Shown here in pieces: positions 33,791 through 42,267 of a stretch of 59,050 nucleotides of DNA; position 1 is the first letter of the stretch; the number at the start of each line of letters is the position of its first letter. Both the position numbers and the translations under genes were made by a program. The stretch spans positions 1 to 59,050 of the forward strand of contig NZ_JNFG01000039.1 of the NCBI RefSeq assembly GCF_000729995.1, written 5' to 3'. The notes below the pieces were generated by a model. That model made no database searches and was not told the DNA's origin. It was given only the letters and a program-made list of their open reading frames with translations. This stretch comes from Caballeronia sordidicola (GTDB lineage: Bacteria > Pseudomonadota > Gammaproteobacteria > Burkholderiales > Burkholderiaceae).

Positions 33791-33804
33791 TATGGAATAC
33801 CATA
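33791..33804. promoter_or_regulatory. GntR-type operator before the PF06684 operon
   Basis: TATGGAATACCATA is identical to the core of the site at 25936. An overlapping repeat GGAATA...TATTCC is also present. It lies 59 bp upstream of the PF06684 gene, near an expected promoter. Confidence 0.8.
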
Positions 33805-33862
33805 ATATTCCAACGACGCCATCGCATGAAGCCACGGCGTTTTTGCCTACGGAGAAAACCCC

Positions 33863-34450
33863 ATGAAACTCGAGATTCGCAAGCTGGTGACCTATGTGGA
33901 AGACACTTTCATTGAAGGCGGCAAAGCGGCCGAGCAGCCGTTGAAGCTGTTCGCGGCGGCAGCCGTGTTGCGCAATCCATGGGCGGGACGTGGTTTTGTC
34001 GAAGACCTGCGTCCCGAGATTCACGGACTTGCGCCGCAACTGGGCGAGATCCTGACGGCCGAGATCCTGCGAATTGCCGGATCGGGCGAGGCGGTAGAAG
34101 GTTATGGGAAAGCGGCGATTGTCGGGACATCGGGTGAGATCGAACACGCGTCGGCGTTGATTCACACGCTGCGCTTTGGCAACAAGTTCCGCGAAGCGGT
34201 GGGTGCGAAGAGCTATTTGAGTTTTACGAATTTGCGTGGTGGTCCTAACTGTCCGGTCACTATTCCGCTCATGCACAAGGGCGATGAAGGCATGCGCTCG
34301 CATTACCTCACCATCCAGTTCTCGATCATCGATGCCCCCGGCCCCGATGAGCTTGTGATTGCGCTGGGTGCATCGATTGGCGGGCGGCCGCATCATCGGA
34401 TTGGCGACCGCTATCAGGATCTGAAGGAGCTTGGGTCCAATGAAGCATGA
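33863..34450 (+). CDS. PF06684 (amino acid synthesis / DUF1185) family protein
   Basis: The protein has 195 residues and matches the PF06684 family in length and in landmarks such as MKLEIRKLVTYVEDTFIEGG, AAVLRNPWAGRGFVEDL, EGYGKAAIVGTSGEIEHA and VGAKSYLSFTNLRGGPNC. The historic name says little about function. Members are commonly found in catabolic operons with flavin monooxygenases and may be amide or imine hydrolases, a role I infer only from context. It follows a GntR-type operator and overlaps the hydrolase gene by 11 bp. Confidence 0.85.
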   Translation: MKLEIRKLVTYVEDTFIEGGKAAEQPLKLFAAAAVLRNPWAGRGFVEDLRPEIHGLAPQLGEILTAEILRIAGSGEAVEGYGKAAIVGTSGEIEHASALIHTLRFGNKFREAVGAKSYLSFTNLRGGPNCPVTIPLMHKGDEGMRSHYLTIQFSIIDAPGPDELVIALGASIGGRPHHRIGDRYQDLKELGSNEA

Positions 34451-35279
34451 AACGATCACCAGCCGTGCGTCGATGAACGGCGTATTCGACGGCACCGCAT
34501 ATAGCGTGGCGGGCGAGGGCCCGGCGCTTGTCCTGATCCACGGCGTGGGGATGAATCGCAGCGTGTGGGCGCCTCAGGTGGACGCGCTGCAGTTATGTTT
34601 TCGTGTCGTGTCGTACGACATGCTGGGTCATGGCGCCAGCCGCTTACCGGCGGTGTCACCTACGCTCGATGAATACGCTGGACAGCTCGCCGCGCTGCTG
34701 GATCATTTGCAGATTGATGCAGCGCATGTAGTCGGTCACTCGATGGGCTCGCTGATCGCGCTTGAGTTTGCGCTGCAATATCCGCAGCGGGTGGCGAGCG
34801 TGGCTGCGCTGAACGCCGTGTACGACCGCACGCCCACGCAGCGGGCCGCCGTGATGCAGCGCGCGGCGTCGCTGGAAGGCGGGGGGCTTGAGCAACCGAG
34901 CATCGACGCCACGGTGGCGCGCTGGTTCGACGATCCCGTGCCGGGTCATCTCGCGCAGGTGGCGGAGCTTGTGCGTTCGTTGCTGGAGACGGTGAACCCG
35001 GAGGGTTATGCACGGACCTACAGGTTGTTTGCGAGTTCGGACCAGGCGCATGTCGGGCGTTTGCCGCAACTGACCGTGCCCGCGTTGTTCATGACCGGTG
35101 AGTGCGATCCGAATTCGAGTCCGGCGATGTCGCATTCAATGGCGGCTTCCGCGCCGCAAGGACGCGCCGAAATCATTGCGAATGAGCGGCATATGATGAA
35201 CGTCACCGCGCCGGAGATCGTGAACCAGCGGTTGGTGCAGTTCATTCGTGAAGCGAGTGGCGCCTCAGCGCCTGACTGA
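34440..35279 (+). CDS. Alpha/beta hydrolase
   Basis: The protein has 279 residues of the alpha/beta hydrolase fold: oxyanion region HGVGMNRSVW, nucleophile S101 in GHSMGS, acid Asp in TGECDPN and His in NERHMMN near the C-terminus. It resembles RutD/PcaD-type hydrolases and may act on an ester, enol-lactone or amide in the pathway started by the monooxygenase. AAGGAG lies about 10 bp upstream of the ATG, inside the PF06684 gene; the genes overlap and are translationally coupled. Confidence 0.9.
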   Translation: MKHETITSRASMNGVFDGTAYSVAGEGPALVLIHGVGMNRSVWAPQVDALQLCFRVVSYDMLGHGASRLPAVSPTLDEYAGQLAALLDHLQIDAAHVVGHSMGSLIALEFALQYPQRVASVAALNAVYDRTPTQRAAVMQRAASLEGGGLEQPSIDATVARWFDDPVPGHLAQVAELVRSLLETVNPEGYARTYRLFASSDQAHVGRLPQLTVPALFMTGECDPNSSPAMSHSMAASAPQGRAEIIANERHMMNVTAPEIVNQRLVQFIREASGASAPD

Positions 35280-35306
35280 CGCTTGATTAGATTAAGGAGC
35301 AAAAGC

Positions 35307-36227
35307 ATGAACGAGCCATCCTTCGATACTGCCGAGTTTCGCCGCGCATTGGGCGCATTCGTAACGGGCGTGACTGTGGTGACGACCATTCAACCCGATG
35401 GTTCGCCGCGTGGTTTTACTGCGAACTCGTTCACGTCCGTGTCGCTTGATCCTGCGTTGATCCTGGTTTGTATCGCGAAGACAGCCTCTAGTCATCCGAT
35501 ATTTTCCGGGACGCAGCGTTTTGCGGTCAGCGTACTGGCTGAAGATCAACGGCCTGTGTCGGGCGTGTTTGCATCGAAGACCGCGGATAAATTCGCGCAA
35601 GTCAGCTGGCATGCGCGACGCACCGGCAGTCCGGTGATGGATGGCGCGGCGGCAAGTTTCGACTGCGAGACGCATCAGGTGGTGGATGCGGGCGACCACA
35701 TCATCCTGATTGGGCGCGTGGTGGATTTCACGCACACGAGCGCAACACCGCTAGGGTATTGCCGGGGCGCTTATGTAGATTTCAGTTTGTCGCAGGAAGC
35801 GTTGGCCGCGACCGGCCAGCGAGCCCAGGTCGGGGCGATCCTCGAGCATCCCGCGGGGCTTGTGCTGATCGAGACGGCGTCGGGGGCGTTGCAATTACCT
35901 ATCGGCACGCGGTTGGAACCGCTTGCGGATGCCGCTAGTTTGCGCGGCGTGCTTGGCGGGTATCGGCTGAATGCGAATCTGGATTTTCTGTTCGCGGTGT
36001 TTGAGGAGAAGGGCGTTACGCATATCTATTATCGGGGGCGCATTGTTGATGATGCGCCTGCGAGCGCAAATGTACGGTATGTGCCGCTCGGCGCGATTCC
36101 CTGGGACAAGATCCGTGACCCCGCTGTCGCGTCGATGCTGCGACGCTATGTGAAGGAGAGAACGGAGGACGCCTTCGGTATTTATGTAGGCGATGTGGAG
36201 AAGGGGATGGTGCAAGCGCTAGGGTGA
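35307..36227 (+). CDS. Flavin reductase with C-terminal degenerate Nudix-like domain
   Basis: From ATG 35307 (AAGGAG 7 bp upstream) the protein has 306 residues, almost twice the usual RutF/HpaC length. Residues 1-165 are a flavin reductase domain (FRRALGAFVTGVTVVTT, GFTANSFTSVSLDPALILVC, HPIFSGTQRFAVSVL). The rest (about 175-306) resembles a Nudix fold (GLVLIETASGALQLPIGTRL, FLFAVFEEKGVTHIYYRGRI) but lacks the REXXEEXGX box, so it is probably a binding or structural domain. It should supply reduced flavin to the monooxygenase at 26104. Confidence 0.85.
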   Translation: MNEPSFDTAEFRRALGAFVTGVTVVTTIQPDGSPRGFTANSFTSVSLDPALILVCIAKTASSHPIFSGTQRFAVSVLAEDQRPVSGVFASKTADKFAQVSWHARRTGSPVMDGAAASFDCETHQVVDAGDHIILIGRVVDFTHTSATPLGYCRGAYVDFSLSQEALAATGQRAQVGAILEHPAGLVLIETASGALQLPIGTRLEPLADAASLRGVLGGYRLNANLDFLFAVFEEKGVTHIYYRGRIVDDAPASANVRYVPLGAIPWDKIRDPAVASMLRRYVKERTEDAFGIYVGDVEKGMVQALG

Positions 36228-36551
36228 TCCGTTCGCACTCGCCTGGATGGCCGTAGTGAACCCCTCGTTACCGGGCGCGCCGAAACCGATCGCGATGATG
36301 CTCGCTACGTTCTGCATTAAAGCAAACAACGAACGAACAAAAGGCGAACGATCAGAGCGGACCGCCGCCGCAGAAAATCACCGAAACTGACCGGGCGGGC
36401 GCGGGACGAACGACTACGCAATCTTCGGAAAATGCTGCTCCCGTGCCTCGCAGGCACGCGTCGCCCCCTGCCGCACGGCAAGCGGGGCGCTGCTATTTGC
36501 ATCAGCGGTTTTGTTCCACCGGATGGTTCCACCGGGCTCTGCCAAGCGGCT
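36228..36551. other. Intergenic gap, nothing recognised
   Basis: The 324 bp between the flavin reductase gene and the convergent H-NS-like gene hold no convincing ORF, hairpin with T-run or known site that I can see. Confidence 0.5.
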
Positions 36552-36869
36552 TTAAACCCGGTAAAACTCGATATCCTGCCCGGCATGCTGCGCGCGCTTC
36601 AACCACTCTGGCATGTCGCCCGTCCCGTCCCACGTGTCGCCGCTAGCGTTTCTGAATACCGGCACAGTGCCGTTGGCGCTTTCCGGCAAAGAAGGCATTG
36701 ACGGCAGTGCGCGCTTTGACGCCGCGCTCGAACCGTTGGTCATTGGAGGAGGGGTAACGGAAACCGGTACGTCGGCCAATGCTTCGGCCAGCGCTGTTTC
36801 GGAAATGCCAAACTCAGCCATTCGGCTGCGCAAATAGGCAATGATGCTGTCTCGCTTTCTTTCGTCCAC
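36552..36869 (-). CDS. H-NS-family nucleoid-associated-like protein
   Basis: The protein has 105 residues. The C-terminal part (PVFRNASGDTWDGTGDMPEW) matches the H-NS DNA-binding pattern with the TWxGxGxxPxW core. The N-terminal helix (IIAYLRSRMAEFGISETALAEAL) could serve oligomerisation, and a Pro/Ser-rich linker joins them. H-NS proteins bind AT-rich DNA and silence acquired genes. It starts with GTG at 36869 with AGGA five bases upstream. The usual R/K in the GRG core is replaced (GTGDMP), which may alter minor-groove binding. Confidence 0.7.
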   Translation of the reverse strand: MDERKRDSIIAYLRSRMAEFGISETALAEALADVPVSVTPPPMTNGSSAASKRALPSMPSLPESANGTVPVFRNASGDTWDGTGDMPEWLKRAQHAGQDIEFYRV

Positions 36870-37276
36870 GGCTGTCCTGATTCAGCTTTTACTTTCTTGA
36901 AGGCGAGCCATCTGCCCGCGCGGACCGGGGCGGCTCGAGGAATGTGTGGGTTGACTAAAATCGTGGCGCGCCGAGTGACGCGCGTCAATTAGTGTAATAC
37001 CGCAAATTGCCGCTTTAACTCGCAGCGCCCGATAATCGGACTCCTGCGAGCGAGCGGCTCGACAAACTGGTTACTGTGTTTGAGATCGGTGCGATATGCG
37101 TAAGCCGCCGAATCAGCGGCTGAAAGCTCACGACCAGATCGGTGCACGGCTGGCGGCTGCTCATGTTTCAAAAGCACCATGCATGCAGCCGCTAATTTCA
37201 ACAATTCGTCCAGACAACCGCGGGCGCCACAAGGAAATCATAGCGCCGAATGCCGCTATTGTATGCCTAAATCATT
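36870..37276. other. Intergenic gap, nothing recognised
   Basis: About 400 bp upstream of the H-NS-like gene and downstream of the 81-residue gene. Only short frames are present. I see no RNA gene or repeat here; part presumably carries the H-NS-like gene promoter. Confidence 0.5.
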
Positions 37277-37522
37277 TTAGCGATTATGTTGCTCGCCCGG
37301 TAATTCCGCACCATGTGCACGAATTGCCGCAATGAGTTCGGCCGGCGTGATTTCATAACGCACCTCACGATGGATGCCGGCCTTCCTTTCATCAACCTCT
37401 ATCAGCAGGACGGCCTTGCCGTCGGGCGCAGGTTCGAGGCGCAACGTTCGCACTTCCTGACCGGTGGCTTCATCGCGCTCCGTCAGCAAGGTCATGGATC
37501 CTGTGGCGGGACTTCTGGTCAT
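37277..37522 (-). CDS. Conserved-looking small protein of unknown function
   Basis: The protein has 81 residues, charged and soluble (LLTERDEATGQEVRTLRLEP, VLLIEVDERKAGIHREVRYE). The AAGGGAG ribosome site about 8 bp before the ATG supports translation. I do not recognise a family. It lies alone between the H-NS-like gene and the YhbW-like gene on the same strand. Confidence 0.65.
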   Translation of the reverse strand: MTRSPATGSMTLLTERDEATGQEVRTLRLEPAPDGKAVLLIEVDERKAGIHREVRYEITPAELIAAIRAHGAELPGEQHNR

Positions 37523-37769
37523 TCATTTTCTCCCTTCCGATATCCAACATCTTATCTGTTGAGACCCTTCGAACGGCTTACCCGCCGCTGCCGTTCAGAA
37601 GAAGGCACTAAAAGCGGGCGCAGGACAGCGGATCTCAAAGCCGCCGACCTCATTATTGCTTGTCAAAACGATACCCGTCCAGCGTCCGAATGCGTGTTCG
37701 CCGCACCGCTTAACTGTTGACATCCGCCTGAGATACCCGCTTGATACCCGGAAAGCGATGCAGCCGGTC

Positions 37770-38759
37770 CTACGCCGCCACCGCCGCGCGGGCCTGCGCC
37801 GTGATTTCGAATGAGCGCAGGCGGGCCGCGTGATCGTAGATTTGCGCGGTCACCATCAACTCGTCCGGCTGGGTTTGTTCGATCAGCGAGGCAAGTCCCG
37901 CCTCCACCTGACGCTGGTCGCCGATCACCGAGCAGGCGAGCGAATGCTCCACGCCGGCGCGTTCGGCCTCGTTCCACGGAATCTGCTTGACGGGCGGCGG
38001 CAACTGGCCCGGCGTGCCGCGACGCAGGTTGATGAATTGCTGTTGCAACGATGTGAAAAGAAACTCCGCTTCTTCCGTGGTATCGGCGGCAAAAACATTG
38101 ACGCCGACCATGGCGTAAGGGCGCTCGAGTTGCTTCGACGGGCGGAATTGCGTCCGGTAAACCTGCAGCGCGGTGAGCAGGTAATCGGGCGCGAAATGCG
38201 AAGCGAAGGCGAACGGCAGGCCGAGCGCGGCGGCGAGTTGGGCGCTGAAGGTGGATGAGCCGAGCAGCCAGATCGGCACGTTCAGCCCCGCACCGGGGAC
38301 GGCGCGCACGCGCTGGCCTTCCACCGGATCGGCAAAATAGCGCTGCAATTCCACGACGTCATCGGGGAAATTGTCCGCGCTGCCCTGGAGATCGCGGCGC
38401 AGCGCGCGGGCGGTCGTCTGGTCGGTGCCGGGCGCGCGGCCGAGGCCAAGATCAATGCGCCCGGGAAACAGCGACGCCAGCGTGCCGAACTGCTCGGCGA
38501 TTACAAGCGGCGCGTGGTTCGGCAGCATGACGCCGCCTGAGCCGACGCGGATCGTGCTCGTTCCGGCGGCAACGTGCCCGATCACCACGGACGTGGCGGC
38601 GCTGGCAATCCCGGTCATGTTGTGATGCTCGGCCAGCCAGAATCGCAGGTAACCGAGTTTTTCAGCATGCTGGGCCAGCTCGCGCGAGTGGCGGAACGCA
38701 TCGGCGGCGGTAGATCCGGCGGGAATAGGGGATAAATCTAGAACTGAAAACGGGATCAT
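37770..38759 (-). CDS. LLM-class flavin-dependent oxidoreductase (YhbW-like)
   Basis: From ATG 38759 the protein has 329 residues and follows E. coli YhbW closely: FSVLDLSPIPAGS, WLAEHHNMTGIASAATSV, GSGGVMLPNHAPLVIAEQFG, PGRIDLGLGRAPGTDQ, PIWLLGSSTFSAQLAA. It is a luciferase-like barrel that uses free reduced flavin; the substrate is unknown. The chosen start aligns with YhbW and has GGAAG 7 bp upstream; the frame is open for 23 more codons. It is unrelated to the ring-cleavage-type monooxygenase at 26104 beyond the shared fold. Confidence 0.92.
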   Translation of the reverse strand: MIPFSVLDLSPIPAGSTAADAFRHSRELAQHAEKLGYLRFWLAEHHNMTGIASAATSVVIGHVAAGTSTIRVGSGGVMLPNHAPLVIAEQFGTLASLFPGRIDLGLGRAPGTDQTTARALRRDLQGSADNFPDDVVELQRYFADPVEGQRVRAVPGAGLNVPIWLLGSSTFSAQLAAALGLPFAFASHFAPDYLLTALQVYRTQFRPSKQLERPYAMVGVNVFAADTTEEAEFLFTSLQQQFINLRRGTPGQLPPPVKQIPWNEAERAGVEHSLACSVIGDQRQVEAGLASLIEQTQPDELMVTAQIYDHAARLRSFEITAQARAAVAA

Positions 38760-38844
38760 TGCGGCTTCCATGACAACGTGCAGCGGCGGCCCGCGTGCAC
38801 CGGGGATCCGGTTGCCGTCAAGCGCCAATCCCGGATGAAAATCC

Positions 38845-38880
38845 AGGACGCACCTCAGGACCCACCTCAGGACCCACCTT
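38845..38880 (-). repeat. Three 12-bp tandem repeats
   Basis: AGGACGCACCTC (38845), AGGACCCACCTC (38857) and AGGACCCACCTT (38869) are contiguous. They lie about 65 bp after the stop of the PhnD-like gene and 86 bp upstream of the YhbW-like start. Read on the minus strand the units carry CCTGAGG, resembling that gene's stop context GCC-TGA-GGG. Confidence 0.85.
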
Positions 38881-38945
38881 ACACGCGGGTAAAAGCCGAT
38901 TGTGCCGAAAGTCAGGAAAGTCTGCCGTGACCACCCTCAACGCCC

Positions 38946-39758
38946 TCAGGCGAGGCGGGGGTAGCCGAGTTCAACGGCGTCCGTTTCGATTTCAAGAATA
39001 CGAGCGTAGTCGTCGAGGGGGCGCCTCGCAAAACCGTCGAGCTTGAGCCGGTTTGCCAGGGCACGATCGTGCGCGACGGCGTCGGCGAGTGCGTCCGCCA
39101 GTGCGTCGACCCCCTCCGCCGGCACCCGTTTCGATGCAATCAGCGGCAACCCAGGCGCACTTCGTGTCGTGCCGATTTCGACCAGACCAAGGGCCAGATC
39201 CGGACGATGGTCGAGTACGAACGCGAAGCTCACGCAGTCGATGGCGGCAACATCGGCCCGGTCGTCCTGCAGGGCTTGCAGCGAAGCCAGGTGCCCACCC
39301 GTTTCGATCACCGATGCGAAGAACGGTTGGCCGCCGGCCAAGGGCGCGACCGCACTGCGCAGCAGGTTCATGCCGCTGTTCGAATCGGGAGTGTTATACG
39401 CCGCGCGCAAACCGCGGCATTGCGCGAGCGAAGTGACTTTGGCCGCGGCCCGGGTGACCAGAACGCTGTGATATTCGCCGGCCTCGCATCCATCGACCGT
39501 GAAAACGGGCGTAGTGACTAACTGCACGCGTCCGGCGAGCGCTTTCACCAGCGGATACCCGCATGTCTGCGACAGCAGCAGGTCGTCACGCAGCCAGAAT
39601 TCCTGCAGAGACTTCTCTGGATTGACTATGGCGAGCGTGTCGCCGCGAGCGTCGAGCCATGGCCGCAAGCGCTCGCGAACATGATCGAGCAAAACGCGCC
39701 AGTCACCGGCAAGGGCCGGCGTGACGTTGTACATCGGTAATGCGGCCACCCAGTTCAT
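38946..39758 (-). CDS. PhnD-like phosphate/phosphonate-type binding protein without signal peptide
   Basis: From ATG 39758 the protein has 270 residues of the PhnD/PF12974 type II binding fold: AALPMYNVTPAL, LLLSQTCGYPLVKAL, LRAAYNTPDSNSGMNLLR, DRADVAAIDCVSFAFV. There is no signal peptide and no ABC partner nearby, so it may be a cytoplasmic sensor or a protein of unknown role. A longer start at 39794 adds 12 residues that do not make a signal peptide either. Confidence 0.82.
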   Translation of the reverse strand: MNWVAALPMYNVTPALAGDWRVLLDHVRERLRPWLDARGDTLAIVNPEKSLQEFWLRDDLLLSQTCGYPLVKALAGRVQLVTTPVFTVDGCEAGEYHSVLVTRAAAKVTSLAQCRGLRAAYNTPDSNSGMNLLRSAVAPLAGGQPFFASVIETGGHLASLQALQDDRADVAAIDCVSFAFVLDHRPDLALGLVEIGTTRSAPGLPLIASKRVPAEGVDALADALADAVAHDRALANRLKLDGFARRPLDDYARILEIETDAVELGYPRLA

Positions 39759-39833
39759 GCCAATTCTTTCCCATGCGCCGTGAAATACCAACACCTATAC
39801 CGATGCCCATGCAAACCCGGCCGAAAAGGCACA

Positions 39834-40856
39834 TCAGACAGGCTGCGCGTCGCCGCCAAGTGTTGCCGATCCGGCGGACCCGGCCTGAGCCTGCGCAATC
39901 TGATCGGCGGCCCGTGCATGAAGCGGATGCAACGCAGGCGCAACCGGCTGGACACCATGCCGCACCAGCCATTCCTGATAACCGCGCACGATAAAACCGC
40001 CATTGCGCACTCGATACGCGTCGCGATGCTCATGATAAACGCTTGCCAGCGCGTACCACGGCAAGCTCGGCAGGTCGTGATGAACGGCGTGAAAATTGTT
40101 GTTGAGGAACAGCAGACGCCAGGCCCACGATGCTTCGTTGATGACCGTGCGTTCGGGGATGTGATCGGCTGCGCGATGTTCCTGGAACGAACGGATCGCA
40201 CTCAACGCGAGCGCCGGATACCCAACGCCGAATACGAAAAGCGCGGGACTGATGCCGCAGCGGCGCTGGAGCCACGTGGCGAGCAGTCCGAGCAGGACGA
40301 GGTGCAAAGCCCAGGCGCCTGCGATACGGCCATTGCCCCGCGCAATCTGGACGAACGCCGACATGATCGCTTTCACAATGGAAAACCAGGGGCCGAGCAC
40401 AATGCGCCCGAAGAACGTGTTGCGGAGAACCAGCAGGAATCGCACGACCACACCGGCGCCGCGCCAGCGTTCAGCGGAGACGAAATAGCTTTCCGGGTCG
40501 AGATCGGGATCGGTGAGATGTGTGTCGTTGTGGTGGCGCAGATGCGACTCGCGATACACCGCGTAAGGGAACCAGACCGCGAGCGGGGCGACGCCGAGCA
40601 GCGCGTTGAACAAGGGGAAGCGCGTCGGATGGCCGTGCAGGAGTTCGTGCTGCAATGACAAATACAGGCACGACAGCACGGCGAGAATGCTTACCGCCAG
40701 CGGTATTCCAATCGACCGCGCGTTAAGCGCAGTCGTGAACCAGCCGCCATACACAGCCACGATCAGCAGCCAGGTAGGCCACTCGCTGCGCCAGCGCCAG
40801 GATGTGCGTAATTGCTGTATTTGATGGCGTTGAGCATCGTCGATGTAAAGGCTCAT
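39834..40856 (-). CDS. Fatty acid desaturase family membrane protein
   Basis: The protein has 340 residues with the three histidine clusters of membrane di-iron desaturases or hydroxylases: HELLHGH, HLRHHNDTH and HAVHHD. Helices are seen at about 27-65 and 145-215. These enzymes use ferredoxin or another electron donor and O2 to desaturate or hydroxylate acyl chains. It is monocistronic on the minus strand, 75 bp upstream of the PhnD-like gene. No strong ribosome site is visible. Confidence 0.88.
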   Translation of the reverse strand: MSLYIDDAQRHQIQQLRTSWRWRSEWPTWLLIVAVYGGWFTTALNARSIGIPLAVSILAVLSCLYLSLQHELLHGHPTRFPLFNALLGVAPLAVWFPYAVYRESHLRHHNDTHLTDPDLDPESYFVSAERWRGAGVVVRFLLVLRNTFFGRIVLGPWFSIVKAIMSAFVQIARGNGRIAGAWALHLVLLGLLATWLQRRCGISPALFVFGVGYPALALSAIRSFQEHRAADHIPERTVINEASWAWRLLFLNNNFHAVHHDLPSLPWYALASVYHEHRDAYRVRNGGFIVRGYQEWLVRHGVQPVAPALHPLHARAADQIAQAQAGSAGSATLGGDAQPV

Positions 40857-41472
40857 GGCAATTCAGTGACGGAACGAGCCCCGATCTTAGCGACGCTTCG
40901 TCGCCTGCCAAACCAAGCATTCCCGCTAAGCATGTTCCCGTGTGAAGAATCGAGGCTTGAGCGGTCGTACGCGGTGAGCGTCAGCGGACCGGGCCATCTC
41001 GATGCGGCTCCGAAGTGCCGGATCGCGCAACGTCGTGCGTTTGGGGCGTAGGGCCGCCTTAGGCTTCGGGATAAATTGAAAGCTTTCAGTAGGGATTTTT
41101 ATCGCGAAGTCGGTGGAGGCGTCGCAGGGCAATCAGCGTGCAGGGTTATCTGTTTGTGTTCCAGGGCGCACACGTTCATTGGCAACATAATCGGCGGGAT
41201 TTCGCTGGTTGCATCATCAAACACGCCGCGATCGCGCCGGAGATTGAATGACCGTGCTCGGGAATTGGTTTGAATGTGGTTTGAACCTGGTTTGAACGAC
41301 GCCCCCGGGGCGATGGAGCATGGCGCTTTGCGCAATCGCAGTCATCCACATGGAGCCTCGCGCCTCGAGCCCCGAAAATGCTCAAGCGATAGGCACGCTG
41401 GAAACACGACATTTGCCGGCCCGGAGGCCGCCGTCGTTACGCGCACGATGCGCGATGGCGAAAGCGCCGTAG
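40857..41472. other. Intergenic gap with an 11-bp tandem repeat
   Basis: This 616-bp stretch holds only weak short frames on both strands. The one structured element is the repeat at 41266-41298. Confidence 0.5.
41266..41298 (+). repeat. Three 11-bp tandem repeats (TGGTTTGAA plus two bases)
   Basis: TGGTTTGAATG, TGGTTTGAACC and TGGTTTGAACG are contiguous. Each contains GTTTGA. A 65-residue plus-strand frame (41076-41273) ends with GTT-TGA inside the first unit; whether that frame is a gene is doubtful. Confidence 0.85.
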
Positions 41473-41781
41473 TTACGCCGCTTTCGCCCAAAGCCTGTTG
41501 GTTGTTCTTTTGCGCCCGGAGCTGGGATCGCCTTTGGGTTGCGAAAATGAGTCCAGCACCTTGCGTAACGCATCGACCCGAAGCCTTTGCGCCGGCACCA
41601 GCACGTAGCCCGTACAGACAGCGGTCAAGCGTTCGTGCCAGTACTCGACGCTGGGCGTACCGGCTGGTTTCTGACTCATCGCCCGCAGCTGGCCTATGGC
41701 CCGTTCGATGTGCTGAAGCTCTGCGTCGGCTTGTGTCGACGTTCGTGGGCCTTCTGACGTCGGCGATCTTTTGGCTTTCAT
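41473..41781 (-). CDS. Hypothetical protein
   Basis: The frame gives 102 residues from ATG 41781, or 125 from 41850. The composition is soluble and helical (DAELQHIERAIGQLRAM, RLRVDALRKVLDSF) and ends in a basic tail. I recognise no family. GGGG about 8 bp before ATG 41781 is the better ribosome site. The function is unknown. Confidence 0.5.
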   Translation of the reverse strand: MKAKRSPTSEGPRTSTQADAELQHIERAIGQLRAMSQKPAGTPSVEYWHERLTAVCTGYVLVPAQRLRVDALRKVLDSFSQPKGDPSSGRKRTTNRLWAKAA

Positions 41782-42267
41782 GCTGCGCCCCATTCTTGCC
41801 GGCCAGCTTATGAACGCGTTGTCGATTCTATCGACGACTGGTGCGTTCATTGCTGCGTCCAGCTCTACCCCTGCGCCTGCGCGTTTATGGTCGCGTTGGG
41901 CGGCCCCCGGCTTGATTCAACCGTTGATGCATAGTCGCAAAGGCCGGACGCATGGACCGTCTGAAATCGCACATTGAAAGCACCGGGCGCGCGATTAACC
42001 GGGCGACGCAAACGTTTTCCGTGTGCTTGGGCACGAAGCGAGTGCGCTGAACGACGCTAATTCCCGGCGGTACGATGCTTGAATCTGGCAGTGGGATATC
42101 GCGCGGGCAGGAGGGCGATCGGGAGATCAGCAGGAGACAGTTAAGGAGCGGTTTCAAAACGGCTTCATAGTCGCTTCATAGTCGCTTCATGGTCGTTTCG
42201 AAGCCGCTTTAACAACGCAGGAGTATTGACTACGTCAAACACATCAACAGGCACGCGCGAAAGCGCA
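41782..42267. other. Intergenic gap with an 11-bp tandem repeat
   Basis: About 485 bp without a convincing gene; the distal part of the longer frame of the preceding hypothetical reaches 41850. It contains the repeat at 42163-42195. Confidence 0.45.
42163..42195 (-). repeat. Three 11-bp tandem repeats (CTTCATAGTCG)
   Basis: CTTCATAGTCG twice and CTTCATGGTCG once are contiguous, 73 bp after the stop of the 94-residue minus-strand gene. Read on the minus strand each unit contains ATGA. Confidence 0.85.

Noticed and set aside
41076..41273. 65-residue plus-strand frame ending in the 11-bp repeat
   Set aside because: It starts with TTG without a ribosome site and has no recognisable features. 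Its stop lies within the first repeat unit, which is suggestive but not enough to call a gene.
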